DNA of 64,000 nucleotides, taken from positions 1 through 64,000 of the forward strand of contig CAZNOZ010000013.1 in NCBI GenBank assembly GCA_964574935.1. The letters run 5' to 3'. Origin of the DNA: JBBECE01 sp964574935. Lineage in GTDB: Bacteria > Pseudomonadota > Alphaproteobacteria > Rhizobiales > Devosiaceae. Below, piece after piece: positions 8,142 to 16,052 of this stretch (its first letter is position 1; each line of letters starts with the position of its first letter). A model generated the notes under the pieces. It saw only the letters and a list, made by a program, of their open reading frames with translations, did no database searches and had not been told where the DNA came from. The position numbers and the translations under genes are program-made.

Positions 8142-9311
8142 CTAGAGAACCCGCGCCACCAGCGGGATCCTGCGCACCAGCCAGGCCGCCGCGAAGCTGA
8201 GCGGCAACGCCAGGATCGCCACGAGCGCGAATTTGGGCAGCGCCGACAGCGCGATGCCGCGCATCAGCCAGGCGAGATAGATCACCAGGGGCACGTGGAG
8301 GATGTAGACCGCGTAGCTGTGGGCCGAGACGAACCGACCGAACGCGTTCGTGCCCCCGAACAGAGCCCGGAAAAGCACGATCAGGCAAGTCGCCAGGCCG
8401 ACGGCAGTGACCGAATCCCACACCGCATAGACCGCCGACTGCCAGCTCCCGCTGCCGGTGAAGCGCGCGGCCTGGTCGAACGCCACCGTGAAGATCTGGC
8501 CGCTGATGGCCAGTGGGAAAAGCACCACCCAGGCCGCGACCGCGGCGATAAGGCCGAGCGCCCCCATGGCGCCGGTCAGCCGCTGCAGCCAGTCATGGCG
8601 GAAGGCCAGGACACCGAGAACGAAAAAGCCCAGATATTGCGGCAGGTAGGCAAGGGTCGGGAAATCGAGAAATCCGACTCCAAGGGTCACCTCCCGGCCC
8701 AGCGGCACCGCCACTCGCATCAGGTAGCTCGCCAGCGCCAGTGCCGCCGTGAAGGCCACCGCGCCCGCCCCGAACGGCATCGACAAGCGCCCCATCGCCG
8801 GCGGCGGGCGGCGATCGGCGAGCGTCCGCCAGCCGGCATAGACGAGCGCAAAAACGAGCAGCAAGACCAGGAACCACGCCGGCCCCAGCCCCAGCAGCGC
8901 CGGATAGACGGCCAGCGTCGGGGGCGCGGTGATGCCCGTGAGTTCCGATGGCATCAGGAAAAAGGCCAGCGACGACAACGGGTTGAGAACGAAGAGCCAG
9001 ATCAGCACCGGAAGTCCGAGGCGCACCAGCCGTGTCCGTACGAAATCGCCGGCGCCGTGGCGGTCGAGGGCACCGGGGGTGAAATAGCCGGCAATCAGGA
9101 ACAGGGCGCCCATGAACCAGGCCTGGTTGAGCAGCGCGAAGCAGATCAGCACCTTGGCGCCCACCGGATCGTCGAAGGGCGGCTCGACATAGTAGAACGG
9201 CGCCACCGCCGAATAGACGACCGCGACATGGTGCACGACCACGAGCGAAACCAGCGCCGCCCGAAGGTGGTCGAGCGCGTGGATGCGTTGGTGTGGCGCC
9301 GCCTGTTCCAT
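8142..9311 (-). CDS. Acyltransferase 3 family membrane protein
   Basis: A 389-residue integral membrane acyltransferase (Acyl_transf_3/OafA-like) with about ten hydrophobic segments. The N-terminus has the family hallmark HALDHLRAALVSLVVVHHV, including the Arg and His pair thought to be catalytic, and FLIAGYFTPG follows later. Members O-acylate sugars or glycans in the envelope; the acceptor here is unknown. ATG 9311 (MEQAAPHQRIH) has a GGAG ribosome site at good spacing; a TTG at 9332 would add seven residues. It is divergent from the first cyclase gene. Confidence 0.88.
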   Translation of the reverse strand: MEQAAPHQRIHALDHLRAALVSLVVVHHVAVVYSAVAPFYYVEPPFDDPVGAKVLICFALLNQAWFMGALFLIAGYFTPGALDRHGAGDFVRTRLVRLGLPVLIWLFVLNPLSSLAFFLMPSELTGITAPPTLAVYPALLGLGPAWFLVLLLVFALVYAGWRTLADRRPPPAMGRLSMPFGAGAVAFTAALALASYLMRVAVPLGREVTLGVGFLDFPTLAYLPQYLGFFVLGVLAFRHDWLQRLTGAMGALGLIAAVAAWVVLFPLAISGQIFTVAFDQAARFTGSGSWQSAVYAVWDSVTAVGLATCLIVLFRALFGGTNAFGRFVSAHSYAVYILHVPLVIYLAWLMRGIALSALPKFALVAILALPLSFAAAWLVRRIPLVARVL

Positions 9312-9389
9312 CGCCTCCGCTCCGCAGACCAATTCCGCCCATCGCGACCCGAAACGCGAACCATGTCAACCGCGCCGCCGGACATCGCG

Positions 9390-9429
9390 GCGCTGGAAAG
9401 CGCGCCGAAAAAGCAATAGGACTCCCCAC
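9390..9429 (+). promoter_or_regulatory. Shared leader of cyclase copy 1
   Basis: The motif GCTGGAAAGCGC occurs here with its GCTGG ending exactly 34 bases before the start codon. The same 12 bases at the same distance precede cyclase copy 3, and GCTGG at the same distance precedes copy 2. The conserved spacing suggests a shared promoter or translation element carried along in the gene duplications. No sigma-factor consensus was recognised. Confidence 0.35.
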
Positions 9430-11211
9430 ATGCCCGAGGCGCATATCAACCGTCGCCTGGCGGCGATCCTGGCCGCCGATGTGGTCGGCTACTCGAAAAT
9501 GATGGAAGCCGACGAAGCCGGCACGCTGGCGGCGCTGAGAACACACCGCGAGGCGGTGTTCGATCCCTGCGTGGTCGAACATGGCGGCCGGGTGGTCAAG
9601 CTGATGGGCGACGGCACGCTCGTCGAATTCGCCTCCGTGGTGGATGCGGTCAGGTGTGCCCTGGCCATTCAGCGGGGGGTGATGGAAGCGGCGCCCGCCG
9701 ACGGGCCGGCAATCGTTCTGAGGATCGGGATCAATCTCGGCGACGTGGTCATCGAGGGCGATGACATCTACGGCGACGGGGTGAACGTCGCCGCCCGGCT
9801 GGAGCCCCTGGCCGAGCCGGGCGGGGTGTGCATCGCGGCGATCGTCAACGAATCGATCGGCGGCCGGATCGAGGTCGGCTTCAGCGATGGCGGCGAAGTC
9901 TCGGTCAAGAACATCCAGCGGCCGATCCGGGTCTTCAAATGGCACCCGGATAGCGATCCGGTGGCCGGGGCGGCGGCGGCGGAGACCGGTCGGGGCGGGA
10001 CCGGCCTGAACGAGGCCGGCAAGTCGGCGCCCTCGATCGCGGTGCTGCCCTTCGACAACATGTCCGGGGACCCCGAGCAGGAATATTTCTCCGACGGGAT
10101 CACCGAAGACATCATCACCGATCTCTCGAAAGTCGGCTCGCTGGCCGTGATCGCGCGCAACTCGTCCTTCGCCTACAAGGGCAAGAGCCCGGACATCCGC
10201 CAGGTGGGGCGGGAGCTCGGGGCCGGGGCGGTGGTCGAAGGCTCGATCCGCAAGGCCGGCAACCGGGTCCGCATCACCGCCCAGCTGATCGACGCGGCGA
10301 CCGGCAATCACCTGTGGGCCGAGCGCTACGACCGCGACCTCACCGACATTTTCGAGGTCCAGGACGAGGTCACCCGCAAGATCGTCGAGGCGCTCAGGGT
10401 CCAGCTCACACCGCGCGAGGCCGAGCGCATCGCGGCGGCTCCCACCGACAATATCGAAGCCCACGATCTCTTCCTGCGGGCCCGCGAACTGCTGTTCGGC
10501 CGGAATCGCGACAAGCAGATGTTCGAGCAGGTCGTCGCGTTGGCCGGTCGCGCCATCGAACTCGATCCAAACTACGCCGAACCGCACGCGGCCCTCGCCT
10601 GGGCCTACAATCTCGACTACCAGAACCACTGGTCGACCGAGGAAGATCCACTTGGCGTCGCCGAACGCTATTCGGCGCTGGCCGTCGAGAAGGGCCCGTC
10701 GATCGCCTTCGTGCGCTACACGGCGGCCTCGATCGCGTTCTGGAAGAAAGACCTCGCGCGGGCGGTGGCGGAGGCGGAGGCGGCGGTCGCGATCGCGCCC
10801 AGCGACGCCCTTTCCGCCGGCATGCGCGGGTTCGTTTCGATCTACACGGGCAATGCGCTTGAGGCGATTCCCCTTATCGAACGTTCCATGCGGCTCGATC
10901 CCGGATTTGCGCACCAGACCCTGCACTTCCTCGGTACCGCCCAACTCGTGGCGGGCAAATACGAGACCGCCGCGGCGACTTTCCGCGAACGCATTCGGCT
11001 CACACCGAAGACCGACCTGTCGCGGGGCCTGCTGATCGCCGCCCTCGGCCACCTCGGCGAACTCAAGGAGGCGCGCCGCGTGTGGGCCGAGCTGCATGAC
11101 GTCAACCCGGATTATTCGTTCGAGGGACATCTGGCGCGGCTGCCCTTCGCCGACCCGGCGATCCCCGAACGCATCCGCGAAGGCTTCGCCAGGGCCGGCG
11201 TCGCCGGCTGA
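9430..11211 (+). CDS. Class III adenylate cyclase with TolB-like and TPR regions (copy 1)
   Basis: A 593-residue soluble protein that should make cAMP from ATP. Residues about 8-180 form a class III cyclase domain. The two metal Asp are in AADVVGYSKMM and KLMGDGTLVEF. The ATP-selecting Lys and Asp fit VKLMGDG and DDIYGDGVNVAARLE, and the transition-state Asn and Arg fit NVAAR. A Gly/Ala-rich linker follows, then a TolB/FlgO-like domain starting SIAVLPFDNMSGDPEQEYF (about residue 203), then TPR-like helices to the end. There is no signal peptide or membrane segment, so activity is presumably set through the TPR part. The start MPEAHINRRLAAIL aligns with both paralogues. Confidence 0.92.
   Translation: MPEAHINRRLAAILAADVVGYSKMMEADEAGTLAALRTHREAVFDPCVVEHGGRVVKLMGDGTLVEFASVVDAVRCALAIQRGVMEAAPADGPAIVLRIGINLGDVVIEGDDIYGDGVNVAARLEPLAEPGGVCIAAIVNESIGGRIEVGFSDGGEVSVKNIQRPIRVFKWHPDSDPVAGAAAAETGRGGTGLNEAGKSAPSIAVLPFDNMSGDPEQEYFSDGITEDIITDLSKVGSLAVIARNSSFAYKGKSPDIRQVGRELGAGAVVEGSIRKAGNRVRITAQLIDAATGNHLWAERYDRDLTDIFEVQDEVTRKIVEALRVQLTPREAERIAAAPTDNIEAHDLFLRARELLFGRNRDKQMFEQVVALAGRAIELDPNYAEPHAALAWAYNLDYQNHWSTEEDPLGVAERYSALAVEKGPSIAFVRYTAASIAFWKKDLARAVAEAEAAVAIAPSDALSAGMRGFVSIYTGNALEAIPLIERSMRLDPGFAHQTLHFLGTAQLVAGKYETAAATFRERIRLTPKTDLSRGLLIAALGHLGELKEARRVWAELHDVNPDYSFEGHLARLPFADPAIPERIREGFARAGVAG
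10033..10076 (+). repeat. 44-bp direct repeat in cyclase genes, copy 1
   Basis: These 44 bases encode the start of the TolB-like domain (SIAVLPFDNMSGDPE region) and are identical, base for base, at 11832-11875 and 16632-16675. The perfect third-position identity exceeds that of most of the surrounding gene and points to gene conversion or recent duplication. Confidence 0.85.
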
Positions 11212-11252
11212 GCGGCTGGCGCCGCCGGTGAAATTGCACTACCTATCCCCTT
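11212..11252 (+). promoter_or_regulatory. Shared leader of cyclase copy 2
   Basis: GCGGCTGG begins 41 bases before the ATG and CACTAC begins 16 bases before it. Both motifs occur at exactly these distances before copy 3 (16012-16052). The region lies directly after the stop of copy 1, so copy 2 may have its own promoter and also receive read-through. Confidence 0.35.
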
Positions 11253-13019
11253 ATGGCTGAAGCGCATCCCAACCGGCGCCTGGCGGCCGTCATGGCCACC
11301 GACGTGGTCGGCTATTCGAAGCTGATGGGCGCCGACGAAACCGGCACGCTGACGGCGCTCAAGGCGCACCGCGAGGCCGTCTTCGACCCCGCGGTGGCCG
11401 AGCACAACGGCCGCATCGTCAAGCTGATGGGCGACGGCACGCTCGTGGAGTTCGCCAGCGCGGTGGACGCGGTGAACTGCGCGCTCGCCATCCAGCGGGC
11501 GATCAGGACGGGGGCGCCCGCGAATGCCTCCGGAATCGTGCTCAGGATCGGCATCAATCTCGGCGACGTGGTCATCGACGGCGACGACATCTATGGCGAC
11601 GGGGTCAACGTCGCCGCCCGCCTCGAGCCCCTGGCCGAGCCCGGCGGGGTGTGCATCGCGGCGATTGTCAATGAATCGGTGGGAGCGCGCGTCGACGTGC
11701 GGTTCGACGATGGCGGCGAGGTCTCGGTCAAGAACATCGACCGGCCGATCCGGGTGTGGAAGTGGCATCCGGACAGCGATCCGGTGGCGGCCATGTCGGC
11801 GGCGAAGCCGGCGGCCGCCAACGGGCAGGCCTCGATCGCGGTGCTGCCCTTCGACAACATGTCCGGGGACCCCGAGCAGGAGTACTTCTCCGACGGCATC
11901 ACCGAGGACATCATCACGGACCTGTCGAAGGTCGGCGGGCTGATGGTGATCGCCCGCAATTCGACGTTCGTGTACAAGGGCAAGCGGGTCGACGTGCGCG
12001 CGGTGGGGCGCGAGCTGGGCGTCTCTTCGGTGCTCGAGGGCTCGATCCGGCGCGCCGCCAACCGCGTCAGGATCACCGCCCAGCTCATCGATGCGGCGAG
12101 CGGCGGGCATCTGTGGGCGGAGCGCTACGACCGGGACCTCACCGACATTTTCGAGCTCCAGGACGAGGTCACCCGCAAGATCGTGGAAGCGCTGAAAGTG
12201 ACGCTGACCCCGGGCGAACAAGCGCGGCTCGAAACCGAGGCCGGCGGCACCACCAACGTCGAGGCCCACGACCATTTCCTGAAGGGCCGGCAGATCACCA
12301 AGCAGCGGAATACCAACAAGGAGCTCGTCGAGCAGGCACGCGCCGAATATGAACGCGCCGTCGAACTCGACCCCAACTATGCCGACGCCTGGGCCGCCCT
12401 GGGGCAGGTCTGGGGTTTCGTCTACAACAACTCCTGGAGCGACGACAACGATGCCGCCATCCGGCGCGCCGACGAATTGGCGACCAAGGCGGTGGCGCTG
12501 GCGCCGGAGAGCGGCTTCGCCAACTACGTGCTGTCGATGGCGGCCGGTTTTTCCCGCGACTACGAGCGATCGAAGGCGGCGATCGACAAGGCGCTGGCGC
12601 TCAAGCCCAACGACGCCGAGTCGATCAACTCCCGTGGCGCCTTCCTGGTCTTCACCGGCGAGCCGGCAAAGGGCATCGAGGACATCGAGCGCGGCATGCG
12701 GCTCGACCCCGAGAGTCGCAGCTGGGTGCTGCATTTCGTCGGCATCGCGCACCTGCTCCTGGGCAACTACGAGACGGCGGCAGCGCATTTCCGGGAGCGC
12801 ATCCTGCTCTACCCCGAAACCGACCTCAGCCGGGCGATGCTCGCCTCGGCGCTCGGGCATCTGGGAGAGATCGACGAAGCGCGCAAGGTTTGGGCGGAGA
12901 TGATGGCGATCAACCCGGACTATTCCTTCGAGGTGCACATCAACCGGCTGCCGTTCGGCGACCCGGCCGACGCCGCGCCCATCCGCGAGGGGCTGGAAAA
13001 GGCGGGGCTGATCGACTGA
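11253..13019 (+). CDS. Class III adenylate cyclase with TolB-like and TPR regions (copy 2)
   Basis: A 588-residue paralogue of copy 1 with the same order: cyclase domain (about residues 6-180), short linker, TolB-like domain from SIAVLPFDNMSGDPEQEYF (about 194), then TPR-like repeats. All catalytic positions are kept: ATDVVGYSKLM, VKLMGDGTLVEF and DDIYGDGVNVAARLE. The first residue of the core motif is Thr rather than Ala (MATDVVGYS), not a catalytic position. It begins 41 bases after copy 1 and is clearly a tandem duplicate. The TPR regions of the copies differ more than the cyclase domains, so they may sense different partners. Confidence 0.92.
   Translation: MAEAHPNRRLAAVMATDVVGYSKLMGADETGTLTALKAHREAVFDPAVAEHNGRIVKLMGDGTLVEFASAVDAVNCALAIQRAIRTGAPANASGIVLRIGINLGDVVIDGDDIYGDGVNVAARLEPLAEPGGVCIAAIVNESVGARVDVRFDDGGEVSVKNIDRPIRVWKWHPDSDPVAAMSAAKPAAANGQASIAVLPFDNMSGDPEQEYFSDGITEDIITDLSKVGGLMVIARNSTFVYKGKRVDVRAVGRELGVSSVLEGSIRRAANRVRITAQLIDAASGGHLWAERYDRDLTDIFELQDEVTRKIVEALKVTLTPGEQARLETEAGGTTNVEAHDHFLKGRQITKQRNTNKELVEQARAEYERAVELDPNYADAWAALGQVWGFVYNNSWSDDNDAAIRRADELATKAVALAPESGFANYVLSMAAGFSRDYERSKAAIDKALALKPNDAESINSRGAFLVFTGEPAKGIEDIERGMRLDPESRSWVLHFVGIAHLLLGNYETAAAHFRERILLYPETDLSRAMLASALGHLGEIDEARKVWAEMMAINPDYSFEVHINRLPFGDPADAAPIREGLEKAGLID
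11832..11875 (+). repeat. 44-bp direct repeat in cyclase genes, copy 2
   Basis: Identical to 10033-10076 and 16632-16675; see the copy at 10033. Confidence 0.85.
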
Positions 13020-13035
13020 CCGCGGACGGCGGGCC

Positions 13036-13060
13036 GGCGGCGCTCAAGGCGCACCGCGAG
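13036..13060 (+). pseudogene. Remnant of a further adenylate cyclase gene
   Basis: Just after the stop of cyclase copy 2, 24 bases (13036-13059) match the segment of copy 3 that encodes AALKAHRE, and 13038-13060 match the equivalent part of copy 2. Read forward, the fragment gives AALKAHRETADD against AALKAHREAVFD in the genes. No other cyclase sequence flanks it. It is best explained as the scar of a lost or rearranged tandem copy, next to the point where unrelated genes (GH15, SDR) interrupt the array. Confidence 0.6.
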
Positions 13061-13162
13061 ACCGCGGATGACATGCAGTCTCGGCGTGCGAATGCATCGA
13101 ATGGCCCGGTTTGAGGCCGCGCCATCGAGCCCGGATCGTCAAAGCACGCGCCGGCCCGACAC

Positions 13163-14998
13163 TCAGTGCGATGAGCGATCTGCCGCGGCGCCTCGGGCCC
13201 GCGTCAGATTGTGCGCCGTATTGATGAGCCCGACATGGGAAAACGCCTGGGGAAAGTTGCCGAGCAGCCGACGTTGGCCTGGATGGTATTCCTCAGACAG
13301 CAGTCCGACATCGTTCCGCAGCGAAAGGAGGCGTTCGAAGAGCTCCTTGGCTTCCTTCCGTCTGCCAAGAAGCGCCAGATTGTCGGCGAGCCAGAACGAG
13401 CAAATCAGGAAGACCCCCTCGTCGCCGGTCAGACCGTCGTCGGCAGCCTTGGTGTCGACGCGCCGGACGAAACCGTCCGATACCAATTCGCGCTGAATCG
13501 CTTCGATCGTTCCCAGCATCATCGGGTCGTCCGGCTTGATGAAGCCGACGAGCGGCAGCAGAAGCAAAGCCGCATCGAGGTTTTTACCGCCATAGTATTG
13601 AACGAAGCTGCTCCGACTGCTGTCGAATCCATGCCGCAAGATGTCTTCGCGCACGGTATCGCGCATTGTGCGCCAATCGTCGGCTGGCCCTTCGAAGCCG
13701 AATCTCTCGACCGCTTTCACGGCCCTGTCGAAGGCGACCCAGGTCATGACGCGCGAAAATGTATAGGACCGTTCGGGGCCGCGCGATTCCCACAGGCCGG
13801 AGCCGGGGTCCGCCCAGTGGCCCTCGTAAAGATGATTCATGAGCTCGAGCTGGACCGCCCATATCTCGTCATTGCGGCCGAGCCCTGTTTTCAGCGCCAT
13901 GTGAAACGCATCCATGATCTCGCCGTACACGTCCATCTGGCGCTGACCATGCGCGCCATTTCCGACGCGAACCGGAGACGAGCCGCAAAAGCCCTTGAGC
14001 CAGGCAATCTCGCTTTCCGGAAGACGGCGCTCGCCGGCAAGGCCGTACATGATCTGCAGCTTCGAGGGCTGTCCGGCCACGGACCGCAGCAGCCAGTCGC
14101 GCCACGCCCGCGCCTCGTCTTCGTATCCCGAAATGAGCAGCGCATAGAGCGTGAAGGTGGCATCGCGTACCCAGCAAAAGCGATAGTCCCAATTGCGCTG
14201 GCCGCCGATCTCTTCCGGCAAGGACGTCGTCGGCGCCGCGACGAGCCCGCCGGTTGGGCTGTAGGTCAAGGCCTTGAGCGTGATGAGCGAGCGCCGGACG
14301 GCTTCGGTCCACGGGCCCTCCACGCTCGCGCGGGAGATCCATTCCCGCCACCATTGTCTGGTTTCGCTCAGGGCTTCATCGGGGTCGCGGCCTGGCGGCT
14401 CCGGCTTGTGGGACGGATACCAACTGAGTACCGAAGATATGGTTTGCCCGGCGCGGAGCGTGAACTCCGAGAACGTCGAAAAGTCCTTTCCGCGCAATTG
14501 AAGAGGTGTGCGCAGGACCAGCGCATCCGGACCGGCGATGGCGCTCAGGCCATCGTCCCGCCGGCGAACCCAAGGCACCACGCTGCCGTAGTCGAAGCGC
14601 ATTGTGATCGCAAGGCGCATGGAGACGGCACCGCGTATGCCTTTGGCGATACGAACGACGTCCACTCCGCCTTCGTCCCGCGGTAGCGGCATGAAGTCGA
14701 TGAGAGAGACTTCTCCGCTCTGGGTCGTGAAAACCGTTTCCACGATCAGGGTGTCGTCCAGATATCGCCGTTCAACCTTCTTGACCTCTTCGCGCGGCGC
14801 GATCTGCCAGTATCCGTTTTCGCGGGTTCCAAGCAGGCGGGAAAAGAACGCCGGCGAATCGAAACGTGGGCAACAAAGCCAATCGATCGATCCGTCTTTT
14901 CCAACGAGGGCCGACGTCAGCGTGTTGCCGATCAGCGCATAGTCCTCGACCCTCCTGTCGTCATGCGCTTCGCGTTGCGGATCGATTTCGCTTTGCAT
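13163..14998 (-). CDS. Glycoside hydrolase family 15 protein (glucoamylase/trehalase type)
   Basis: A 611-residue GH15 enzyme, expected to release glucose from alpha-glucans or trehalose. The N-terminal beta domain begins IEDYALIGNTLTSALVG-like (here VEDYALIGNTLTSAL) with GSIDWLCCPRFDSPA after it. The (alpha/alpha)6 barrel has GGQRNWDYRFCWVRDATFTL, and near the C-terminus SEEYHPGQRRLLGNFPQAFSH carries the expected catalytic base Glu. No signal peptide is seen, so it should be cytoplasmic. ATG 14998 (MQSEIDPQRE) has a GGGAG ribosome site; a GTG at 15013 is the alternative. By eye it is less G+C-rich than the cyclase genes on either side, consistent with transfer. Confidence 0.9.
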   Translation of the reverse strand: MQSEIDPQREAHDDRRVEDYALIGNTLTSALVGKDGSIDWLCCPRFDSPAFFSRLLGTRENGYWQIAPREEVKKVERRYLDDTLIVETVFTTQSGEVSLIDFMPLPRDEGGVDVVRIAKGIRGAVSMRLAITMRFDYGSVVPWVRRRDDGLSAIAGPDALVLRTPLQLRGKDFSTFSEFTLRAGQTISSVLSWYPSHKPEPPGRDPDEALSETRQWWREWISRASVEGPWTEAVRRSLITLKALTYSPTGGLVAAPTTSLPEEIGGQRNWDYRFCWVRDATFTLYALLISGYEDEARAWRDWLLRSVAGQPSKLQIMYGLAGERRLPESEIAWLKGFCGSSPVRVGNGAHGQRQMDVYGEIMDAFHMALKTGLGRNDEIWAVQLELMNHLYEGHWADPGSGLWESRGPERSYTFSRVMTWVAFDRAVKAVERFGFEGPADDWRTMRDTVREDILRHGFDSSRSSFVQYYGGKNLDAALLLLPLVGFIKPDDPMMLGTIEAIQRELVSDGFVRRVDTKAADDGLTGDEGVFLICSFWLADNLALLGRRKEAKELFERLLSLRNDVGLLSEEYHPGQRRLLGNFPQAFSHVGLINTAHNLTRARGAAADRSSH

Positions 14999-15119
14999 CG
15001 GTTTCTCCCGCACGGTGGCCGCATTTGTGCATCCCGGCGCACCGCTATCGAACCTACTGCCCGAAGATCAGTGCAACGGCTCCAGACATCGGCAAGGAGC
15101 TTTCCGGAAAAACCGGTCG

Positions 15120-15908
15120 CTATCCGCCATGCCGAAAGTCCGCATACAGAAGCATGCCCCCATCGACGGCCAGCGTCACGCCGGTGATGTAGCCGGCAAG
15201 GTCGCTGCACAAGAACGCGATGACATGACCGATCTCGTCGGGTTCGCCGAGGCGGCCCACCGGGATCTTCCTGTCAAGGTCCGCCAGTCCCCCGGGATCT
15301 TCCCAGACGTTGGCATTGATCGGGGTCTTGATTGCCCCGGGCGCGATCGCGATCACGCGAATCCCCGCCGGCGCGACCTCCTGGGCCAGGGTCTTGCTGA
15401 ACATGCTGAGGCCGGCCTTGGCACTGGTGTAGGCCGAATATCCCGCCCACGGAATGAACTCATGGACCGATGTCGTATTGATGATCACACCGCGGCCCGA
15501 CTTGCGCATGCGCGTCACCGCCTGCTGGGCACAATAGAACGCGCCGGCCAGATCGATATCGATCACCCGGCGCCACTCGGCGGGATCAGCGTCTTCACAT
15601 AAGGCGCGCGGACCATCCGTGCCGGCATTGTTCACCAGGATGTCGATGCCCCCCAGTTCCTTGTCCATCGACTGAAAAAGCGCTTGCACGTCGTTCCGGT
15701 TTGCGACGTCGGCGAGCCGAATGATCGTCGCCGCGCCCCCGAACGCCCTGGCAGACGCGGCAACATGCTCTGCGGCCTGGGGTCCATCACGGTAAGCGAT
15801 GGCGATGTCCGCGCCGGCCTGAGCGAGGGACTTGGCGGTGGCAGCGCCGAGCCCGGTATCGCCGCCGGTGATGAGGGCCCTGCGCCCTTTCAGATCGATC
15901 GGAATCAT
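15120..15908 (-). CDS. SDR oxidoreductase resembling glucose 1-dehydrogenase
   Basis: A 262-residue short-chain dehydrogenase. The cofactor motif TGGDTGLG is near residue 14, NNAG near 91, and the catalytic Ser with YSAYTSAK at about 140-160. The stretches SVHEFIPW and GAIKTPINA are those of glucose 1-dehydrogenases of Bacillus type, so glucose or a related sugar is the likely substrate. It lies directly downstream of the GH15 gene on the same strand (107 bases apart), which suggests glucose release followed by oxidation. ATG 15908 has a GGAG site; a TTG at 15920 is less likely. Confidence 0.85.
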   Translation of the reverse strand: MIPIDLKGRRALITGGDTGLGAATAKSLAQAGADIAIAYRDGPQAAEHVAASARAFGGAATIIRLADVANRNDVQALFQSMDKELGGIDILVNNAGTDGPRALCEDADPAEWRRVIDIDLAGAFYCAQQAVTRMRKSGRGVIINTTSVHEFIPWAGYSAYTSAKAGLSMFSKTLAQEVAPAGIRVIAIAPGAIKTPINANVWEDPGGLADLDRKIPVGRLGEPDEIGHVIAFLCSDLAGYITGVTLAVDGGMLLYADFRHGG

Positions 15909-16011
15909 GACTGTCTCCAATGAAAGGGCTCAGGGGCCGACGCAGCCGAGCATAGGTGCGGCGGTCCCTGGGTCGCCTGGTTGTGTACGGACGCGCGGCG
16001 CCCGCCGACAC

Positions 16012-16052
16012 GCGGCTGGAAAGCGCCCGCAAAACCCACTACATAGTCGGCC
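16012..16052 (+). promoter_or_regulatory. Shared leader of cyclase copy 3
   Basis: GCGGCTGG, then GCTGGAAAGCGC and CACTAC, lie at the same distances from the start codon as in copies 1 and 2. Because copy 3 is separated from the others by 3 kb of unrelated genes, the retained leader shows the duplication unit included upstream DNA. Confidence 0.35.

Noticed and set aside
8593..11130. 845-codon minus-strand frame across the cyclase copy 1 gene
   Set aside because: It is the reverse shadow of the cyclase and an out-of-frame reading of the acyltransferase; no domain is recognisable.
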